Below, piece by piece: positions 17,780-27,650 of a stretch of DNA of 63,406 nt (position 1 is its first letter; each line of letters begins with the position of its first letter). The stretch is from Pseudomonas sp. BMS12 (GTDB lineage: Bacteria; Pseudomonadota; Gammaproteobacteria; Pseudomonadales; Pseudomonadaceae): assembly GCF_001592875.1 (NCBI RefSeq), contig NZ_LSOF01000018.1, positions 201,116-264,521 of the forward strand, read 5' to 3'. Made by a program: the position numbers and the translations under genes. Under the pieces are notes generated by a model. It saw only the letters and a program-made list of their open reading frames with translations, searched no databases and was not told the origin of the DNA.

Positions 17780-18646
17780 ATGTCTGATGCAATACCAACG
17801 ACGGCAGCCCCAGAGGCTGCCGTCGGCTTTTCCAGGATCGCCCTGGGAATCGAATACAAGGGTTCTCGTTATCGTGGCTTCCAGCGCCAGCGCGCCGGGG
17901 TGCCTTCCATTCAGGAGAGTCTGGAAAAAGCGCTTTCCAAGGTCGCCGGTGGTGCGCCCGTGGTCTTGAGCTGTGCCGGGCGTACCGATGCGCTCGTGCA
18001 TGCCAGTGGGCAGGTGGTGCATTTCGACACGCAGGTCGAGCGGACCATGCATTCCTGGGTGATGGGCGCCAATCTTAATCTGCCGGTGGACATCAGTGTG
18101 ACCTGGGCCAAGGTCATGCCGCGGGAGTTCGATGCGCGCTTCAGTGCCATGGCGAGACGCTACCGCTATGTGATCTATAACGACCAGATTCGCCCTGCGC
18201 ACATGGCCGAGGAGGTCACCTGGAATCATCGGCCACTGGATGTCGAGCGGATGCGCCAAGCTGCTCGATACCTGGTGGGAACCCATGACTTCAGCGCCTT
18301 TCGGGCGCGTCAGTGCCAGGCCAAGTCCCCGGTCAAGACGGTGCACCACCTGGAATTGATCGAGCACGGGCGCTTCATCGTGCTGGATATCCGCGCCAAT
18401 GCTTTCTTGCACCATATGGTGCGCAACTTTGCCGGAGTGCTGATGACCATCGGTGCGGGCGAGCGACCTCCGGAGTGGGCGCGCGAGGTACTGGAGAGTC
18501 GTGTGCGGCGCACGGGTGGAGTGACCGCTCACCCCTATGGCCTGTATCTGGTGCAGGTCGAGTACCCAGCGCAGTTCGAATTGCCTCAACGCTACCTGGG
18601 GCCGCACTTTCTTTCCGGATTGCCGGATGTCATGGCGACCCTCTAG
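17780..18646 (+). CDS. truA: tRNA pseudouridine(38-40) synthase
   Basis: A 288-residue pseudouridine synthase that modifies positions 38-40 in the tRNA anticodon arm. The catalytic aspartate is in CAGRTDALVHASGQV (about residues 57-71), and ARRYRYVIYND is typical of TruA. It begins 3 nt after the fimV stop, so it is probably cotranscribed with fimV, as in P. aeruginosa. Confidence 0.96.
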   Translation: MSDAIPTTAAPEAAVGFSRIALGIEYKGSRYRGFQRQRAGVPSIQESLEKALSKVAGGAPVVLSCAGRTDALVHASGQVVHFDTQVERTMHSWVMGANLNLPVDISVTWAKVMPREFDARFSAMARRYRYVIYNDQIRPAHMAEEVTWNHRPLDVERMRQAARYLVGTHDFSAFRARQCQAKSPVKTVHHLELIEHGRFIVLDIRANAFLHHMVRNFAGVLMTIGAGERPPEWAREVLESRVRRTGGVTAHPYGLYLVQVEYPAQFELPQRYLGPHFLSGLPDVMATL

Positions 18647-18726
18647 CGAACGGGTGTGGCCGAAAATTCGCCGACACCGCAATTCAGCCTTTGCTACCAT
18701 CGATTTTTTCTGCGCGGAGTCCGAAC

Positions 18727-19347
18727 TTGTCCGTCGTTCGCAGCAAGATTTGCGGTATCACCCGAGTCGAGGATGCCCTGGCGGCAGCGGCCTTGGGGGC
18801 CGATGCCATCGGTTTGGTGTTCTACGCCAAGAGTCCGCGTGCCGTCACGGTCGAGCAGGCGAGGGCGATCATTGCCGCGTTGCCACCGTTCGTGACCACG
18901 GTGGGGTTGTTCGTCGATATCGGGCGTGATGAGTTGCAGCAGATTCTCGCCCGCGTGCCGCTGGATCTGCTGCAGTTTCATGGTGATGAGTCGGCCGAGC
19001 AGTGCGAAGGCTTCGGGCGCCCTTACATCAAAGCGCTGCGGGTCAAGGCCGGCGACGATATTGCGGCACAGGTGCGCAGCTATCCGGGGGCTAGTGGAAT
19101 TCTGCTGGATACCTATGTCGAAGGTGTGCCCGGTGGCACTGGCGCGGCCTTCGACTGGTCACTGGTGCCGCAGGAATTGGGCAAGCCGGTGATCCTCGCT
19201 GGTGGTCTGCATGCCGGCAACGTTGCCGAGGCGGTGGCGCGGGTCCGTCCTTATGCGGTGGATGTCAGCGGCGGGGTCGAGGCGAGCAAAGGCATCAAGG
19301 ATGCGCGGAAGATCGACGCGTTCATTCGCGCCGCGCGGGGTCTTTGA
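18727..19347 (+). CDS. trpF: phosphoribosylanthranilate isomerase
   Basis: A 206-residue TIM-barrel enzyme converting N-(5-phosphoribosyl)anthranilate to its carboxyphenylamino-deoxyribulose form in tryptophan synthesis. The general base Cys lies in KICGITR (residues 7-13), the general acid Asp in LLDTYVEG, and the phosphate loop is SGGVEASKG. The start is a TTG preceded by GCGCGGAGT; no ATG or GTG gives the right N-terminus, although the frame is open far upstream. It stands alone between truA and accD, not with other trp genes. Confidence 0.95.
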   Translation: MSVVRSKICGITRVEDALAAAALGADAIGLVFYAKSPRAVTVEQARAIIAALPPFVTTVGLFVDIGRDELQQILARVPLDLLQFHGDESAEQCEGFGRPYIKALRVKAGDDIAAQVRSYPGASGILLDTYVEGVPGGTGAAFDWSLVPQELGKPVILAGGLHAGNVAEAVARVRPYAVDVSGGVEASKGIKDARKIDAFIRAARGL

Positions 19348-19461
19348 TGTGACGGCTGCCGCCCGCCTGCCGTCCATAAGCCATCGTGCCCTGGCCGGTT
19401 TGCGGCGGGTTTGAATCAAGGTTTGCCGGGCCCAGATCCCGAACAGCTACGGAGAGTAAGC

Positions 19462-20337
19462 ATGAGCAACTGGTTACGAGAAAAGCTGATCCCTTCGATC
19501 ATGCGTTCCGAGGTCAAGAAGAGCTCGGTGCCCGAGGGGCTGTGGCACAAGTGCCCGTCCTGTGATGCCGTGCTCTATCGTCCCGAACTGGAAAAGACCC
19601 TCGACGTCTGCCCCAAGTGTCACCACCACATGCGTATCGACGCGCGTGCCCGCCTCGATCTCTTTCTCGACGCCGAGGGGCGTGAAGAGTTGGGTGCCGA
19701 GCTGGAGCCGGTCGACCGCCTGAAGTTTCGCGACAGCAAGAAGTACAAGGATCGCATCACTGCCGCCCAGAAGGACACCGGCGAGAAGGACGCGCTGGTA
19801 TCCATGAGTGGCCAGCTGCAAGGCATGCCCATTGTGGCCTGTGCCTTCGAGTTCAGCTTCATGGGCGGCTCCATGGGTGCCGTGGTCGGCGAGCGTTTCG
19901 TTCGAGCGGCCAACGTCGCGCTGGAAAAGCGCTGCCCGCTGGTGTGCTTCGCCGCTTCCGGCGGTGCGCGCATGCAGGAGGCGCTGATCTCGCTGATGCA
20001 GATGGCCAAGACTAGCGCCGTGCTGGCACGCTTGCGCGAGGAGGGTGTTCCCTTCATCTCCGTGCTGACCGATCCGGTTTACGGTGGGGTTTCCGCCAGT
20101 CTGGCCATGCTCGGTGACGTGATCGTCGCCGAACCGCGTGCGCTGATCGGCTTTGCCGGACCGCGGGTAATCGAACAGACCGTGCGCGAGAAACTGCCGG
20201 AAGGCTTCCAGCGTAGCGAGTTCCTGCTCGAGCATGGCGCCATCGACATGATTATCCATCGTCAGGACCTGCGCCCCCGCTTGGCCCGCCTGCTGGCCCA
20301 GTTCCAGCATCTGCCGACGCCCGCGGCCAGCGCATGA
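19462..20337 (+). CDS. accD: acetyl-CoA carboxylase carboxyltransferase subunit beta
   Basis: A 291-residue beta subunit of the carboxyltransferase that moves carboxyl from biotin to acetyl-CoA, the first step of fatty-acid synthesis; it pairs with AccA. The zinc ribbon is Cys31, Cys34, Cys50 and Cys53, followed by a crotonase-fold core containing SGGARMQEA. The ATG at 19462 follows CGGAGAG; upstream TTG codons lack a ribosome site. It overlaps folC by 4 nt (ATGA). Confidence 0.97.
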   Translation: MSNWLREKLIPSIMRSEVKKSSVPEGLWHKCPSCDAVLYRPELEKTLDVCPKCHHHMRIDARARLDLFLDAEGREELGAELEPVDRLKFRDSKKYKDRITAAQKDTGEKDALVSMSGQLQGMPIVACAFEFSFMGGSMGAVVGERFVRAANVALEKRCPLVCFAASGGARMQEALISLMQMAKTSAVLARLREEGVPFISVLTDPVYGGVSASLAMLGDVIVAEPRALIGFAGPRVIEQTVREKLPEGFQRSEFLLEHGAIDMIIHRQDLRPRLARLLAQFQHLPTPAASA

Positions 20338-21635
20338 GCCAACGCTCCCTCGCCGACTGGCTGAGCTACCTCGAACAACTGCACCCCAGCGCCATCGACA
20401 TGGGGTTGGAGCGTTCGCGCGAGGTGGCTGAGCGGCTCGGCCTGGGCAAGCCAGCACCGCTGGTGATAACGGTCACCGGCACCAATGGCAAGGGCTCTAC
20501 CTGTGCCCTGCTGGCTGCGTTGCTGCGCGAGCAGGGGTTAAAGGTCGGTGTCTACAGCTCGCCGCACCTACTGCGTTACAACGAGCGGGTGCAGTTCGAC
20601 GAGCGTGAGGCAAGCGACGCCGAGCTCTGTGCAGCTTTTGCAGCTGTCGAGGCGGGACGCGGCGAGATTTCCCTGACCTACTTCGAGATGGGCACCCTGG
20701 CAGCTTTCTGGCTGTTTCAGGAGGCTGCACTGGATGCCGTGGTGCTGGAGGTCGGTCTTGGTGGGCGACTGGATGCGGTCAACCTGATTGATGCCGACCT
20801 CGCGCTGGTGACCAGCATCGGTCTGGATCACGCCGACTGGCTGGGCGATACCCGCGAGTCGGTGGCCTTCGAGAAGGCCGGCATATTGCGTCAGGGCAAG
20901 CCTGCGTTGTGCGGCGATCTCGATCCGCCGTTGCCTTTACTGCAGCGGGTGGCCGAGCTGGATTGTCCGCTGTTTTTGCGTGGTCGCGATTACGACCTGG
21001 CTGTTGAGGAGTCGCGCTGGCATTGGCGTGGTCTGACGGCTACCGGTCTGGTGCTGGAGCTGCACGATTTGCCGTTGCTCGATCTGCCGCTGGAGAATGC
21101 GGCGCTGGCGCTTCAGGCCTATGCCGCGCTGGACTTGCCCTGGCATTCGGAGCAACTGGTCGCGGCGCTGCTTCGGGCGCGGGTGAGCGGGCGCTTGGAG
21201 CGTCGGCACCTGCGTTGGCAGGGCAGGGACCTGCGGCTGCTGCTGGATGTCGGGCACAACCCGCATGCCGCAGAGTACCTGGCCGCGCGCCTGGCTGCGC
21301 GACCGGTCAAGGGTAGGCGTCTGGCGGTGTTCGGCCTGCTGGCCGACAAGGACCTGGCAGGTGTTCTGGCGCCACTGCAGTTGGAAGTGCAGGACTGGGC
21401 GGTAGCGCCGCTAGACACCCCGCGTGCTCGTCCCGTGGGTGAGCTGGAGGCGGCGCTACGCAACCTGGGCGCTCAGGTGCAGGGCTGTGGCAGCGTTGCC
21501 GAAGCTTTGCTGGTACAGTGTTGCCGGGCGAGCGAGGACGATGAAATCCTCGTATTCGGATCTTTCTATTGTGTGGCCGAGGCCCTGGAGTGGCTCGGCC
21601 AACAGGCGGAGACAGGCGATGGCAGTGCTGGATAA
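20334..21635 (+). CDS. folC: bifunctional dihydrofolate synthase / folylpolyglutamate synthase
   Basis: A 433-residue Mur-ligase-family enzyme that adds glutamate to dihydropteroate and to folates. The P-loop is VTGTNGKGSTCA (about residues 45-56). Other family marks are SPHLLRYNERVQ, the Mg-binding EVGLGGRLDAVN and, in the C-terminal domain, DVGHNPHA. The ATG overlaps the accD stop. The 3' end overlaps the SPOR gene start by 17 nt, indicating tight coupling in accD-folC-SPOR. Confidence 0.96.
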   Translation: MSQRSLADWLSYLEQLHPSAIDMGLERSREVAERLGLGKPAPLVITVTGTNGKGSTCALLAALLREQGLKVGVYSSPHLLRYNERVQFDEREASDAELCAAFAAVEAGRGEISLTYFEMGTLAAFWLFQEAALDAVVLEVGLGGRLDAVNLIDADLALVTSIGLDHADWLGDTRESVAFEKAGILRQGKPALCGDLDPPLPLLQRVAELDCPLFLRGRDYDLAVEESRWHWRGLTATGLVLELHDLPLLDLPLENAALALQAYAALDLPWHSEQLVAALLRARVSGRLERRHLRWQGRDLRLLLDVGHNPHAAEYLAARLAARPVKGRRLAVFGLLADKDLAGVLAPLQLEVQDWAVAPLDTPRARPVGELEAALRNLGAQVQGCGSVAEALLVQCCRASEDDEILVFGSFYCVAEALEWLGQQAETGDGSAG

Positions 21636-22221
21636 GGGGCTCAAGCAGCGGATAGTCGGCGCACTGGTGCTGGTGGCGCTCGCCGTGATCTTCCTGCCCA
21701 TGCTGTTTTCCCGCGAAGACGAATTGCGCCAGGTGGTGGTGGATGCTCCGGCAATGCCGGACAAACCGCTGATTCCCGAGGTCGAGCTGGAGCCGGTGCA
21801 GGTTCCCGAGCCGGTGGCGGAGGACGAAGTGCCTCCCGTCGAGCCGGTGCCGCAATCGCCTTCCGACCCGATTCCCGTGCCTGCACAACCCTCCGCTGAA
21901 CAGCAGCCTCAGGTTGCGGCTCAGGCCGCCCCGGCTGAAAAATCGGTGCAGAAACCGGCCAGTGGCCTGGATGCCAACAACCTGCCTGTCAGCTGGTCGG
22001 TGCAGCTGGCCAGCCTGTCCAGTCGTGCCGGTGCCGAGAAGCTGCAGCAGACCCTGCGCAGTGGTGGCTATAACGCCTATATCCGTACCTTCGATGGCAT
22101 GAACCGGGTATTCGTCGGGCCGGTGATCGAGCGTGCCGAAGCCGATAGGCTGCGCGACCTGCTCAACCGTCAGCAGAATCTCAAGGGTTTTGTGGTGCGT
22201 TTCCAGCCGGAAAGCGGCTGA
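21619..22221 (+). CDS. SPOR-domain membrane protein (DedD-like)
   Basis: A 200-residue bitopic inner-membrane protein. It has a short basic N-terminus (KGLKQR), one membrane helix at residues 12-30, a Pro/Glu/Val-rich periplasmic linker, and a C-terminal SPOR domain (about 122-200, SWSVQLASLSSRAGAEKLQQ). SPOR domains bind denuded glycan strands at the septum; E. coli DedD, also encoded between folC and cvpA, aids division. The ATG at 21619 (MAVLDKG) follows GACAGGCG and is inside folC. Confidence 0.9.
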   Translation: MAVLDKGLKQRIVGALVLVALAVIFLPMLFSREDELRQVVVDAPAMPDKPLIPEVELEPVQVPEPVAEDEVPPVEPVPQSPSDPIPVPAQPSAEQQPQVAAQAAPAEKSVQKPASGLDANNLPVSWSVQLASLSSRAGAEKLQQTLRSGGYNAYIRTFDGMNRVFVGPVIERAEADRLRDLLNRQQNLKGFVVRFQPESG

Positions 22222-22313
22222 GTTTCTCTATCGCAGCCATATAGCGGCCCTGGCTTACCCGCTCGGGTCTGCTCTGTTAAAATCCGCCGCCTTTCCCGTC
22301 TGTAGGCAGCAAC

Positions 22314-22877
22314 GTGGCATTCACTTGGGTCGACTGGGCGATTATCGCCATCATCGCCATTTCCAGCCTGATCAGCCTGCGCCGCGGCTTCTTCAAGGAA
22401 GCCCTGTCGCTGCTGACCTGGATAGTCGCAGGTGTAGTGGCCTGGATGTTTGGTGGTGCCCTGTCGCAGCACCTGGATGGTTTCATCGAAACACCCTCGA
22501 TGCGCGTCATCGCTGCCTGCGCGATTCTCTTCGTGGTGACCCTGCTGGTCGGGGCACTGATCAATTTCCTCATCGGTGAGCTGATCCGGGTAACCGGTCT
22601 GTCAGGCACCGATCGTTTTCTCGGTATGGTCTTCGGCGCGGCGCGCGGGGCTTTGCTGGTCGTGGTGCTGGTGGGGCTGGTGAGCCTGGCGCCGGTGCAG
22701 CAGGATCAGTGGTGGCAGCAGTCGACCCTGCTGCCGCATTTTCTGATGGTGGCGGACTGGTCGAAGAATCTCATCCTGAACCTTTCCAGCCAGTGGCTTG
22801 CCAGCGGCATCACGGAGACACCCGAGCTGCCGTTCAAAGAGGCGTTCTCGCAGCCTAAGCTGCCCGAGAGCCTGTAG
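22314..22877 (+). CDS. cvpA: CvpA family inner-membrane protein
   Basis: A 187-residue protein with four predicted membrane helices in the first 115 residues; the first two flank LISLRRGFFKEALSL, the CvpA signature. CvpA is needed for colicin V production in E. coli and has been linked to envelope stress tolerance; its biochemical role is not established. The start is GTG at 22314. It lies directly upstream of purF, as in E. coli and P. aeruginosa. Confidence 0.93.
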   Translation: MAFTWVDWAIIAIIAISSLISLRRGFFKEALSLLTWIVAGVVAWMFGGALSQHLDGFIETPSMRVIAACAILFVVTLLVGALINFLIGELIRVTGLSGTDRFLGMVFGAARGALLVVVLVGLVSLAPVQQDQWWQQSTLLPHFLMVADWSKNLILNLSSQWLASGITETPELPFKEAFSQPKLPESL

Positions 22878-22910
22878 ATTTCCTGATTCACAACACAGAG
22901 GTTGCGTCAC

Positions 22911-24416
22911 ATGTGCGGCATCGTCGGTATTGTCGGTAAGTCCAACGTCAATCAGTCCCTGTATGACGCCCTTACCGTGCTCCAGCATCGCGGCCAGGAC
23001 GCTGCCGGCATCGTCACCAGCCATGGCGGGCGTCTGTTCCTGCGCAAGGACAACGGCCTGGTACGCGATGTCTTCCAGCAACGCCATATGCAGCGCCTGG
23101 TGGGCAACGTCGGCATTGGCCACGTGCGCTACCCCACCGCAGGTAGCTCCAGCTCGGCAGAGGCACAGCCGTTTTACGTCAACTCGCCGTACGGCATCAC
23201 GTTGGCGCACAACGGCAACCTGACCAACGTCGAGCAGCTGGCCAAAGAGATTTACGAATCCGACCTGCGTCACGTCAACACCAACTCCGACTCGGAAGTG
23301 CTGCTCAACGTGTTCGCCCATGAACTGGCGGTGCGTGGCAAGCTGCAGCCCACCGAGGAGGACGTGTTCGCTGCCGTTGCCGGCGTGCACGCTCGCTGCA
23401 GTGGCGGTTATGCGGTGGTGGCGATGATCACCGGTTACGGCGTGGTCGGTTTCCGCGACCCGCACGCGATCCGTCCGATCGTCTTCGGTCAGCGTCACAC
23501 CGACGAGGGCGTGGAGTACATGATCGCCTCCGAGAGCGTGGCCCTCGACGTACTCGGTTTCAGCCTGATTCGCGATCTGGCCCCGGGCGAGGCGGTGTAC
23601 ATCACCGAGGACGGCAAGCTGCACACCCGTCAGTGTGCGCAGAATCCGCAGTACTCGCCGTGCATCTTCGAGCACGTCTATCTGGCCCGTCCGGACTCTC
23701 TGATGGATGGCGTCTCGGTGTACAAGGCGCGCCTGCGCATGGGCGAGAAGCTGGCCGAGAAGATCCAGCGCGAGCGTCCGGAGCACGACATCGACGTGGT
23801 CATCCCGATTCCCGACACCAGCCGCACTTCGGCGCTGGAGCTGGCCAACCAGCTGGGCGTGAAATTCCGCGAGGGCTTCGTCAAGAATCGCTATATCGGC
23901 CGTACCTTCATCATGCCGGGCCAGGCCGCGCGCAAGAAATCGGTACGCCAGAAGCTCAATGCCATTGACCTGGAATTCCGCGGCAAGAACGTGATGCTGG
24001 TGGACGATTCCATCGTGCGCGGCACCACCTGCAAGCAGATCATCCAGATGGCTCGCGAGGCTGGCGCGAAGAAGGTCTACTTCTGCTCCGCCGCCCCGGC
24101 CGTGCGCTATCCGAACGTCTACGGTATCGACATGCCCAGCGCCCACGAACTGATTGCCCATGGTCGCAGCACCGAGGAAGTCGCCGAGCTGATCGGCGCC
24201 GACTGGCTGATCTACCAGGATCTGGCCGATCTCAAGGAAGCGGTAGGCGGTGGCAAGGTCAAGATCGAGCAGTTCGACTGCGCCGTGTTCGACGGCGAGT
24301 ACGTCACTGGCGATGTCAACGAGCATTACCTGAACAAGATCGAGCAAGCACGCAACGATGCGGCCAAAGGTGGCAGTCCTGTGGTCAGCGCCATCATCGA
24401 TCTGCACAACGACTGA
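22911..24416 (+). CDS. purF: amidophosphoribosyltransferase
   Basis: A 501-residue enzyme that makes 5-phosphoribosylamine from PRPP and glutamine, the first step of purine synthesis. The ATG at 22911 places Cys second (MCGIVGIVG), and this Cys becomes the N-terminal nucleophile of the glutaminase domain. The PRPP loop is VMLVDDSIVRGTT in the C-terminal phosphoribosyltransferase domain. There is no propeptide, as in the E. coli type. An upstream GTG at 22902 would bury the catalytic Cys and is rejected. Confidence 0.97.
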   Translation: MCGIVGIVGKSNVNQSLYDALTVLQHRGQDAAGIVTSHGGRLFLRKDNGLVRDVFQQRHMQRLVGNVGIGHVRYPTAGSSSSAEAQPFYVNSPYGITLAHNGNLTNVEQLAKEIYESDLRHVNTNSDSEVLLNVFAHELAVRGKLQPTEEDVFAAVAGVHARCSGGYAVVAMITGYGVVGFRDPHAIRPIVFGQRHTDEGVEYMIASESVALDVLGFSLIRDLAPGEAVYITEDGKLHTRQCAQNPQYSPCIFEHVYLARPDSLMDGVSVYKARLRMGEKLAEKIQRERPEHDIDVVIPIPDTSRTSALELANQLGVKFREGFVKNRYIGRTFIMPGQAARKKSVRQKLNAIDLEFRGKNVMLVDDSIVRGTTCKQIIQMAREAGAKKVYFCSAAPAVRYPNVYGIDMPSAHELIAHGRSTEEVAELIGADWLIYQDLADLKEAVGGGKVKIEQFDCAVFDGEYVTGDVNEHYLNKIEQARNDAAKGGSPVVSAIIDLHND

Positions 24417-24439
24417 GCGCGCAGGAGCCTGGAGCAGCC

Positions 24440-25651
24440 ATGAGCGAGAATTGGGAAGCCGGCAGACTGGACAGCGACCTCGAGGGTGTCGGTTTCGACA
24501 CCCTGGCGGTGCGTGCGGGGCAGCAGCGCACACCGGAAGGTGAGCATGGCGAGGCGATGTTCCTCACCTCCAGCTATGTGTTCCGCAGTGCCGCCGACGC
24601 CGCCGCGCGTTTCGCTGGCGAAGTGCCGGGCAATGTCTACTCGCGCTACACCAACCCCACAGTGCGCGCTTTCGAGCAGCGCATCGCGGCTCTGGAAGGT
24701 GCCGAGCAGGCAGTCGCTACCGCTTCCGGCATGGCGGCCATCCTGGCCATCGTCATGAGCCTGTGCAGCGCCGGTGACCATGTACTGGTGTCGCGCAGCG
24801 TGTTCGGCTCGACCATCAGCCTGTTCGAGAAGTACCTCAAGCGTTTCGGTATCGAGGTGGACTATCCGCCGCTGGCCGATCTGGATGCCTGGCAGGCCGC
24901 CTTCAAGTCGAACACCAAGCTGCTGTTCGTCGAATCACCGTCCAATCCGCTGGCCGAACTGGTCGATATCGCCGCCCTGGCCGAAATTGCTCACGCCCGT
25001 GATGCCCTGCTGGTGGTGGACAACTGCTTCTGTACCCCGGCGCTGCAACAGCCGCTCAAGCTCGGTGCCGACATCGTCATGCACTCGGCGACCAAGTTCA
25101 TCGATGGCCAGGGCCGTGGCCTGGGCGGTGTCGTGGCCGGTCGCAAGGCGCAGATGGAACTGGTGGTCGGCTTCCTGCGTACCGCCGGGCCGACCCTGAG
25201 CCCGTTCAATGCCTGGATGTTCCTCAAGGGCCTGGAAACTCTGCGCGTGCGCATGCAGGCGCAAAGTGCCGCCGCCCTGGAACTGGCGCAGTGGCTGGAA
25301 ACCCAGGCGGGTATCGAGCATGTCTATTACGCCGGCCTGCCCAGTCATCCACAGCATGAGCTGGCCAAGCGGCAACAGAGCGCCTTCGGCGCGGTGGTCA
25401 GCTTCGAGGTTGCCGGTGGCAAGGAGGCTGCCTGGCGGTTCATCGACGCTACCCGGGTGATCTCCATTACCACCAACCTGGGCGACACCAAGAGCACCAT
25501 TGCCCATCCTGCGACCACTTCGCATGGCCGCCTGTCGCCGCAGGAGCGGGCCAATGCCGGGATTCGCGACAGCCTGATCCGCGTCGCCGTTGGGCTGGAG
25601 GACATTGCCGACCTCAAGGCCGATCTGGCACGTGGTTTAGCCGCAATCTGA
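24440..25651 (+). CDS. metZ: O-succinylhomoserine sulfhydrylase
   Basis: A 403-residue PLP enzyme of the Cys/Met metabolism family that makes homocysteine directly from O-succinylhomoserine and sulfide, the methionine route of pseudomonads. The PLP lysine is in HSATKFIDGQGR, and the substrate/PLP region SRYTNPT and the ESPSNP loop are intact. Its place after purF matches metZ in P. aeruginosa. Cystathionine gamma-synthase activity is a weaker alternative. Confidence 0.93.
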   Translation: MSENWEAGRLDSDLEGVGFDTLAVRAGQQRTPEGEHGEAMFLTSSYVFRSAADAAARFAGEVPGNVYSRYTNPTVRAFEQRIAALEGAEQAVATASGMAAILAIVMSLCSAGDHVLVSRSVFGSTISLFEKYLKRFGIEVDYPPLADLDAWQAAFKSNTKLLFVESPSNPLAELVDIAALAEIAHARDALLVVDNCFCTPALQQPLKLGADIVMHSATKFIDGQGRGLGGVVAGRKAQMELVVGFLRTAGPTLSPFNAWMFLKGLETLRVRMQAQSAAALELAQWLETQAGIEHVYYAGLPSHPQHELAKRQQSAFGAVVSFEVAGGKEAAWRFIDATRVISITTNLGDTKSTIAHPATTSHGRLSPQERANAGIRDSLIRVAVGLEDIADLKADLARGLAAI

Positions 25652-25656
25652 AACGA

Positions 25657-25686
25657 AAACGCCGCTCAATCGAGCGGCGTTTTTTC
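25657..25686. terminator. Bidirectional terminator between metZ and gspD
   Basis: Stem AAAACGCCGCT / AGCGGCGTTTTTT with loop CAATCG, giving runs of T on the plus strand and, in the complement, on the minus strand. It separates the converging metZ and gspCD transcripts. Confidence 0.92.
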
Positions 25687-25700
25687 TTCTGCAGCCATCA

Positions 25701-27650
25701 CTATGGATTGCGCAGGTCGATGGCTCCGGAGCCTGGCTTGTCGAACAGGCGCTGCGGATCATTGCCCGGCAATACCTGCTGGCCCTCGTCGTCGTAGCCC
25801 ATCACGCTGATATCGCCGTACTTCTTGCCGGAGAGCGACGCCATGCCTGCACGGTCGCGAACCACGGTCGGGCGCAGGAATACCATCAGGTTGCGTTTGA
25901 CGTGGGTGTCCTTGGTCGAACGGAACAGCCCGCCGATCAGAGGGATGTCGCCGAGTAGCGGCACCTTGGAGACGGTGCTGGTGACGTCGTCCTGAATCAG
26001 ACCGCCGAGCACGATGACCTGGCCGTCGTCGGCGAGGATCACGCTCTTGATCGAGCGCTTGTTGGTCACCAGATCGACCGCCTGGGCATTGACCCCGGCG
26101 CTGGGCGCGATGGAAGAGATCTCCTGCTCCACCTCCAGGCGCAGGGTGGCGCCGTCGTTGATGTGCGGGGTGACCTTGAGGGTCACGCCTATGTCCTCGC
26201 GTTCGATGGTGGTAAAGGGGTTGCTCGAACCCGCTGCATCGGTGGTGTAGGAACCGGTCTGGAAGGGCACGTTCTGGCCGACCAGAATTTCCGCCTCCTG
26301 GTTGTCCAGGGTCAGCAGGCTGGGGGTCGACAGCAGGTTGCTCTTGCTGTTGGACGACAGCGCGGTGATCAGCGCGCCGAAACTGTCGGTACCGATGCCG
26401 ATGATGGCGCCGTCCGGCAGGGTGGTGTTCTCGGGGATTTCGCCGGCCTGGATGGCCTGCAGCACGGTGCCGACCGACAGGCCGGTACCGCCGAAGTTGA
26501 CGCCGCCGAGCCCGCCGGTGCCGCCGCGGGCATCCACCGCCCACTGCACGCCGAGTGCGTCGCTGATATCGCCGGAGAACTCGACGATGGCGGCTTCGAC
26601 CATGACCTGGGCGCGCGGTACGTCGAGGTTGCGCACGATATCTTCCAGAGTCGCCACGGTATCCGGATCGGCCAGCAGCACCAGGGCGTTGAGACTCTCG
26701 TCGGCGCGGATCAGGATGTTCTGCGGTTTGCTGGCGGTGGTTTCCGCGCCTTCGGCGTTCTTCAGGCCCTCGGAAATATCGCCGAGGGTTTCCGCCAGGC
26801 TCTTGGCATCACTGTGGCGCAGGCGGATCACCCGGGCATTGGCCGAGCGCGTGCTGGGTGTGTCGAGGGAGCGGGCCAGGTTGGCCAGGCGCTGGCGTGC
26901 GGCCGGCGGGCCGAGCAGGATCAGGCGGTTGGTGCGGGTATCGGCGATCACCCGGGTGCCGGTACCGTCCTTCTTCTCGTTGCGCATCACCGAGCTGTTC
27001 AGGGCCTCGGCGGTATCCAGAACCCAGGCGTGCTGCAGATTGATCACGCTGTAGTCGCCGTTGCCACGCTGGTCGAGATCGGCGATCAGCTTGCGGATGC
27101 GCTCGATATTGGCCTTGCGGTCGCTGATGATCAGCGCGTTGGAGGCATTGATGGCGGCCAGATGACCATTCTGCGGCACCATCGGGCGCAGCAGGGGGAT
27201 CAGCTCGTTGACCGAGCTGTGCTGCACCTGGATCAGCTCGGTCTGGATGTCGTCCGGCGCGGTACGGCCGTTGTTGGCGCTGCTGCGCGCCTCGGTGCCG
27301 GGCACGATGCGCGCCTGGTCGCCCTGGGTCAGCACGCTGAAACCGTGAGTGCTCATGACCGAGAGGAACAACTGGTAGACCTCGTCCAGCCCCAGTGCCG
27401 ATCTGGAGATCACCGTGACCTGGCCCTTGACCCGCGGGTCGACGACGAAGGTTTCTCCGGTGATGGCCGCTACCTGGTCGATGAATTCGCGGATGTCCGC
27501 GTCCTTCATGTTGATGGTCCAGGTCTCCGCGCCCTGGTTGACCGTCGCCACCGGCTGGGCGGCAAGGGCCGTCAGCGGCAGGGGCGCGGCCAGGGCACTC
27601 ACTGCCAGCGTCAGGGCCAGGGGCAGGGCTTTGAGTTTGAATGGGCTCAT
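25701..27650 (-). CDS. gspD: type II secretion outer-membrane secretin GspD (XcpQ)
   Basis: A 649-residue secretin forming the outer-membrane channel. It has a signal peptide (to about residue 31, ALAAQPV), then the N0 domain (INMKDADIREFIDQVAAITG), N1-N3 ring domains, and the secretin core from about residue 340. The core includes TGLSVGTVLQAIQAG and the conserved VPLLGDIPLIGGLFRS. The C-terminal tail is short and has no clear pilotin helix or lipoprotein site. It overlaps the gspC stop by 4 nt (ATGA). The products run as gspC-gspD, divergent from the rest of the cluster, as xcpPQ in P. aeruginosa. Confidence 0.96.
   Translation of the reverse strand: MSPFKLKALPLALTLAVSALAAPLPLTALAAQPVATVNQGAETWTINMKDADIREFIDQVAAITGETFVVDPRVKGQVTVISRSALGLDEVYQLFLSVMSTHGFSVLTQGDQARIVPGTEARSSANNGRTAPDDIQTELIQVQHSSVNELIPLLRPMVPQNGHLAAINASNALIISDRKANIERIRKLIADLDQRGNGDYSVINLQHAWVLDTAEALNSSVMRNEKKDGTGTRVIADTRTNRLILLGPPAARQRLANLARSLDTPSTRSANARVIRLRHSDAKSLAETLGDISEGLKNAEGAETTASKPQNILIRADESLNALVLLADPDTVATLEDIVRNLDVPRAQVMVEAAIVEFSGDISDALGVQWAVDARGGTGGLGGVNFGGTGLSVGTVLQAIQAGEIPENTTLPDGAIIGIGTDSFGALITALSSNSKSNLLSTPSLLTLDNQEAEILVGQNVPFQTGSYTTDAAGSSNPFTTIEREDIGVTLKVTPHINDGATLRLEVEQEISSIAPSAGVNAQAVDLVTNKRSIKSVILADDGQVIVLGGLIQDDVTSTVSKVPLLGDIPLIGGLFRSTKDTHVKRNLMVFLRPTVVRDRAGMASLSGKKYGDISVMGYDDEGQQVLPGNDPQRLFDKPGSGAIDLRNP

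Noticed and set aside
22602..24533. A 643-codon minus-strand frame over purF
   Set aside because: Shadow of purF; the product is low in structure signals and shows no known motif.
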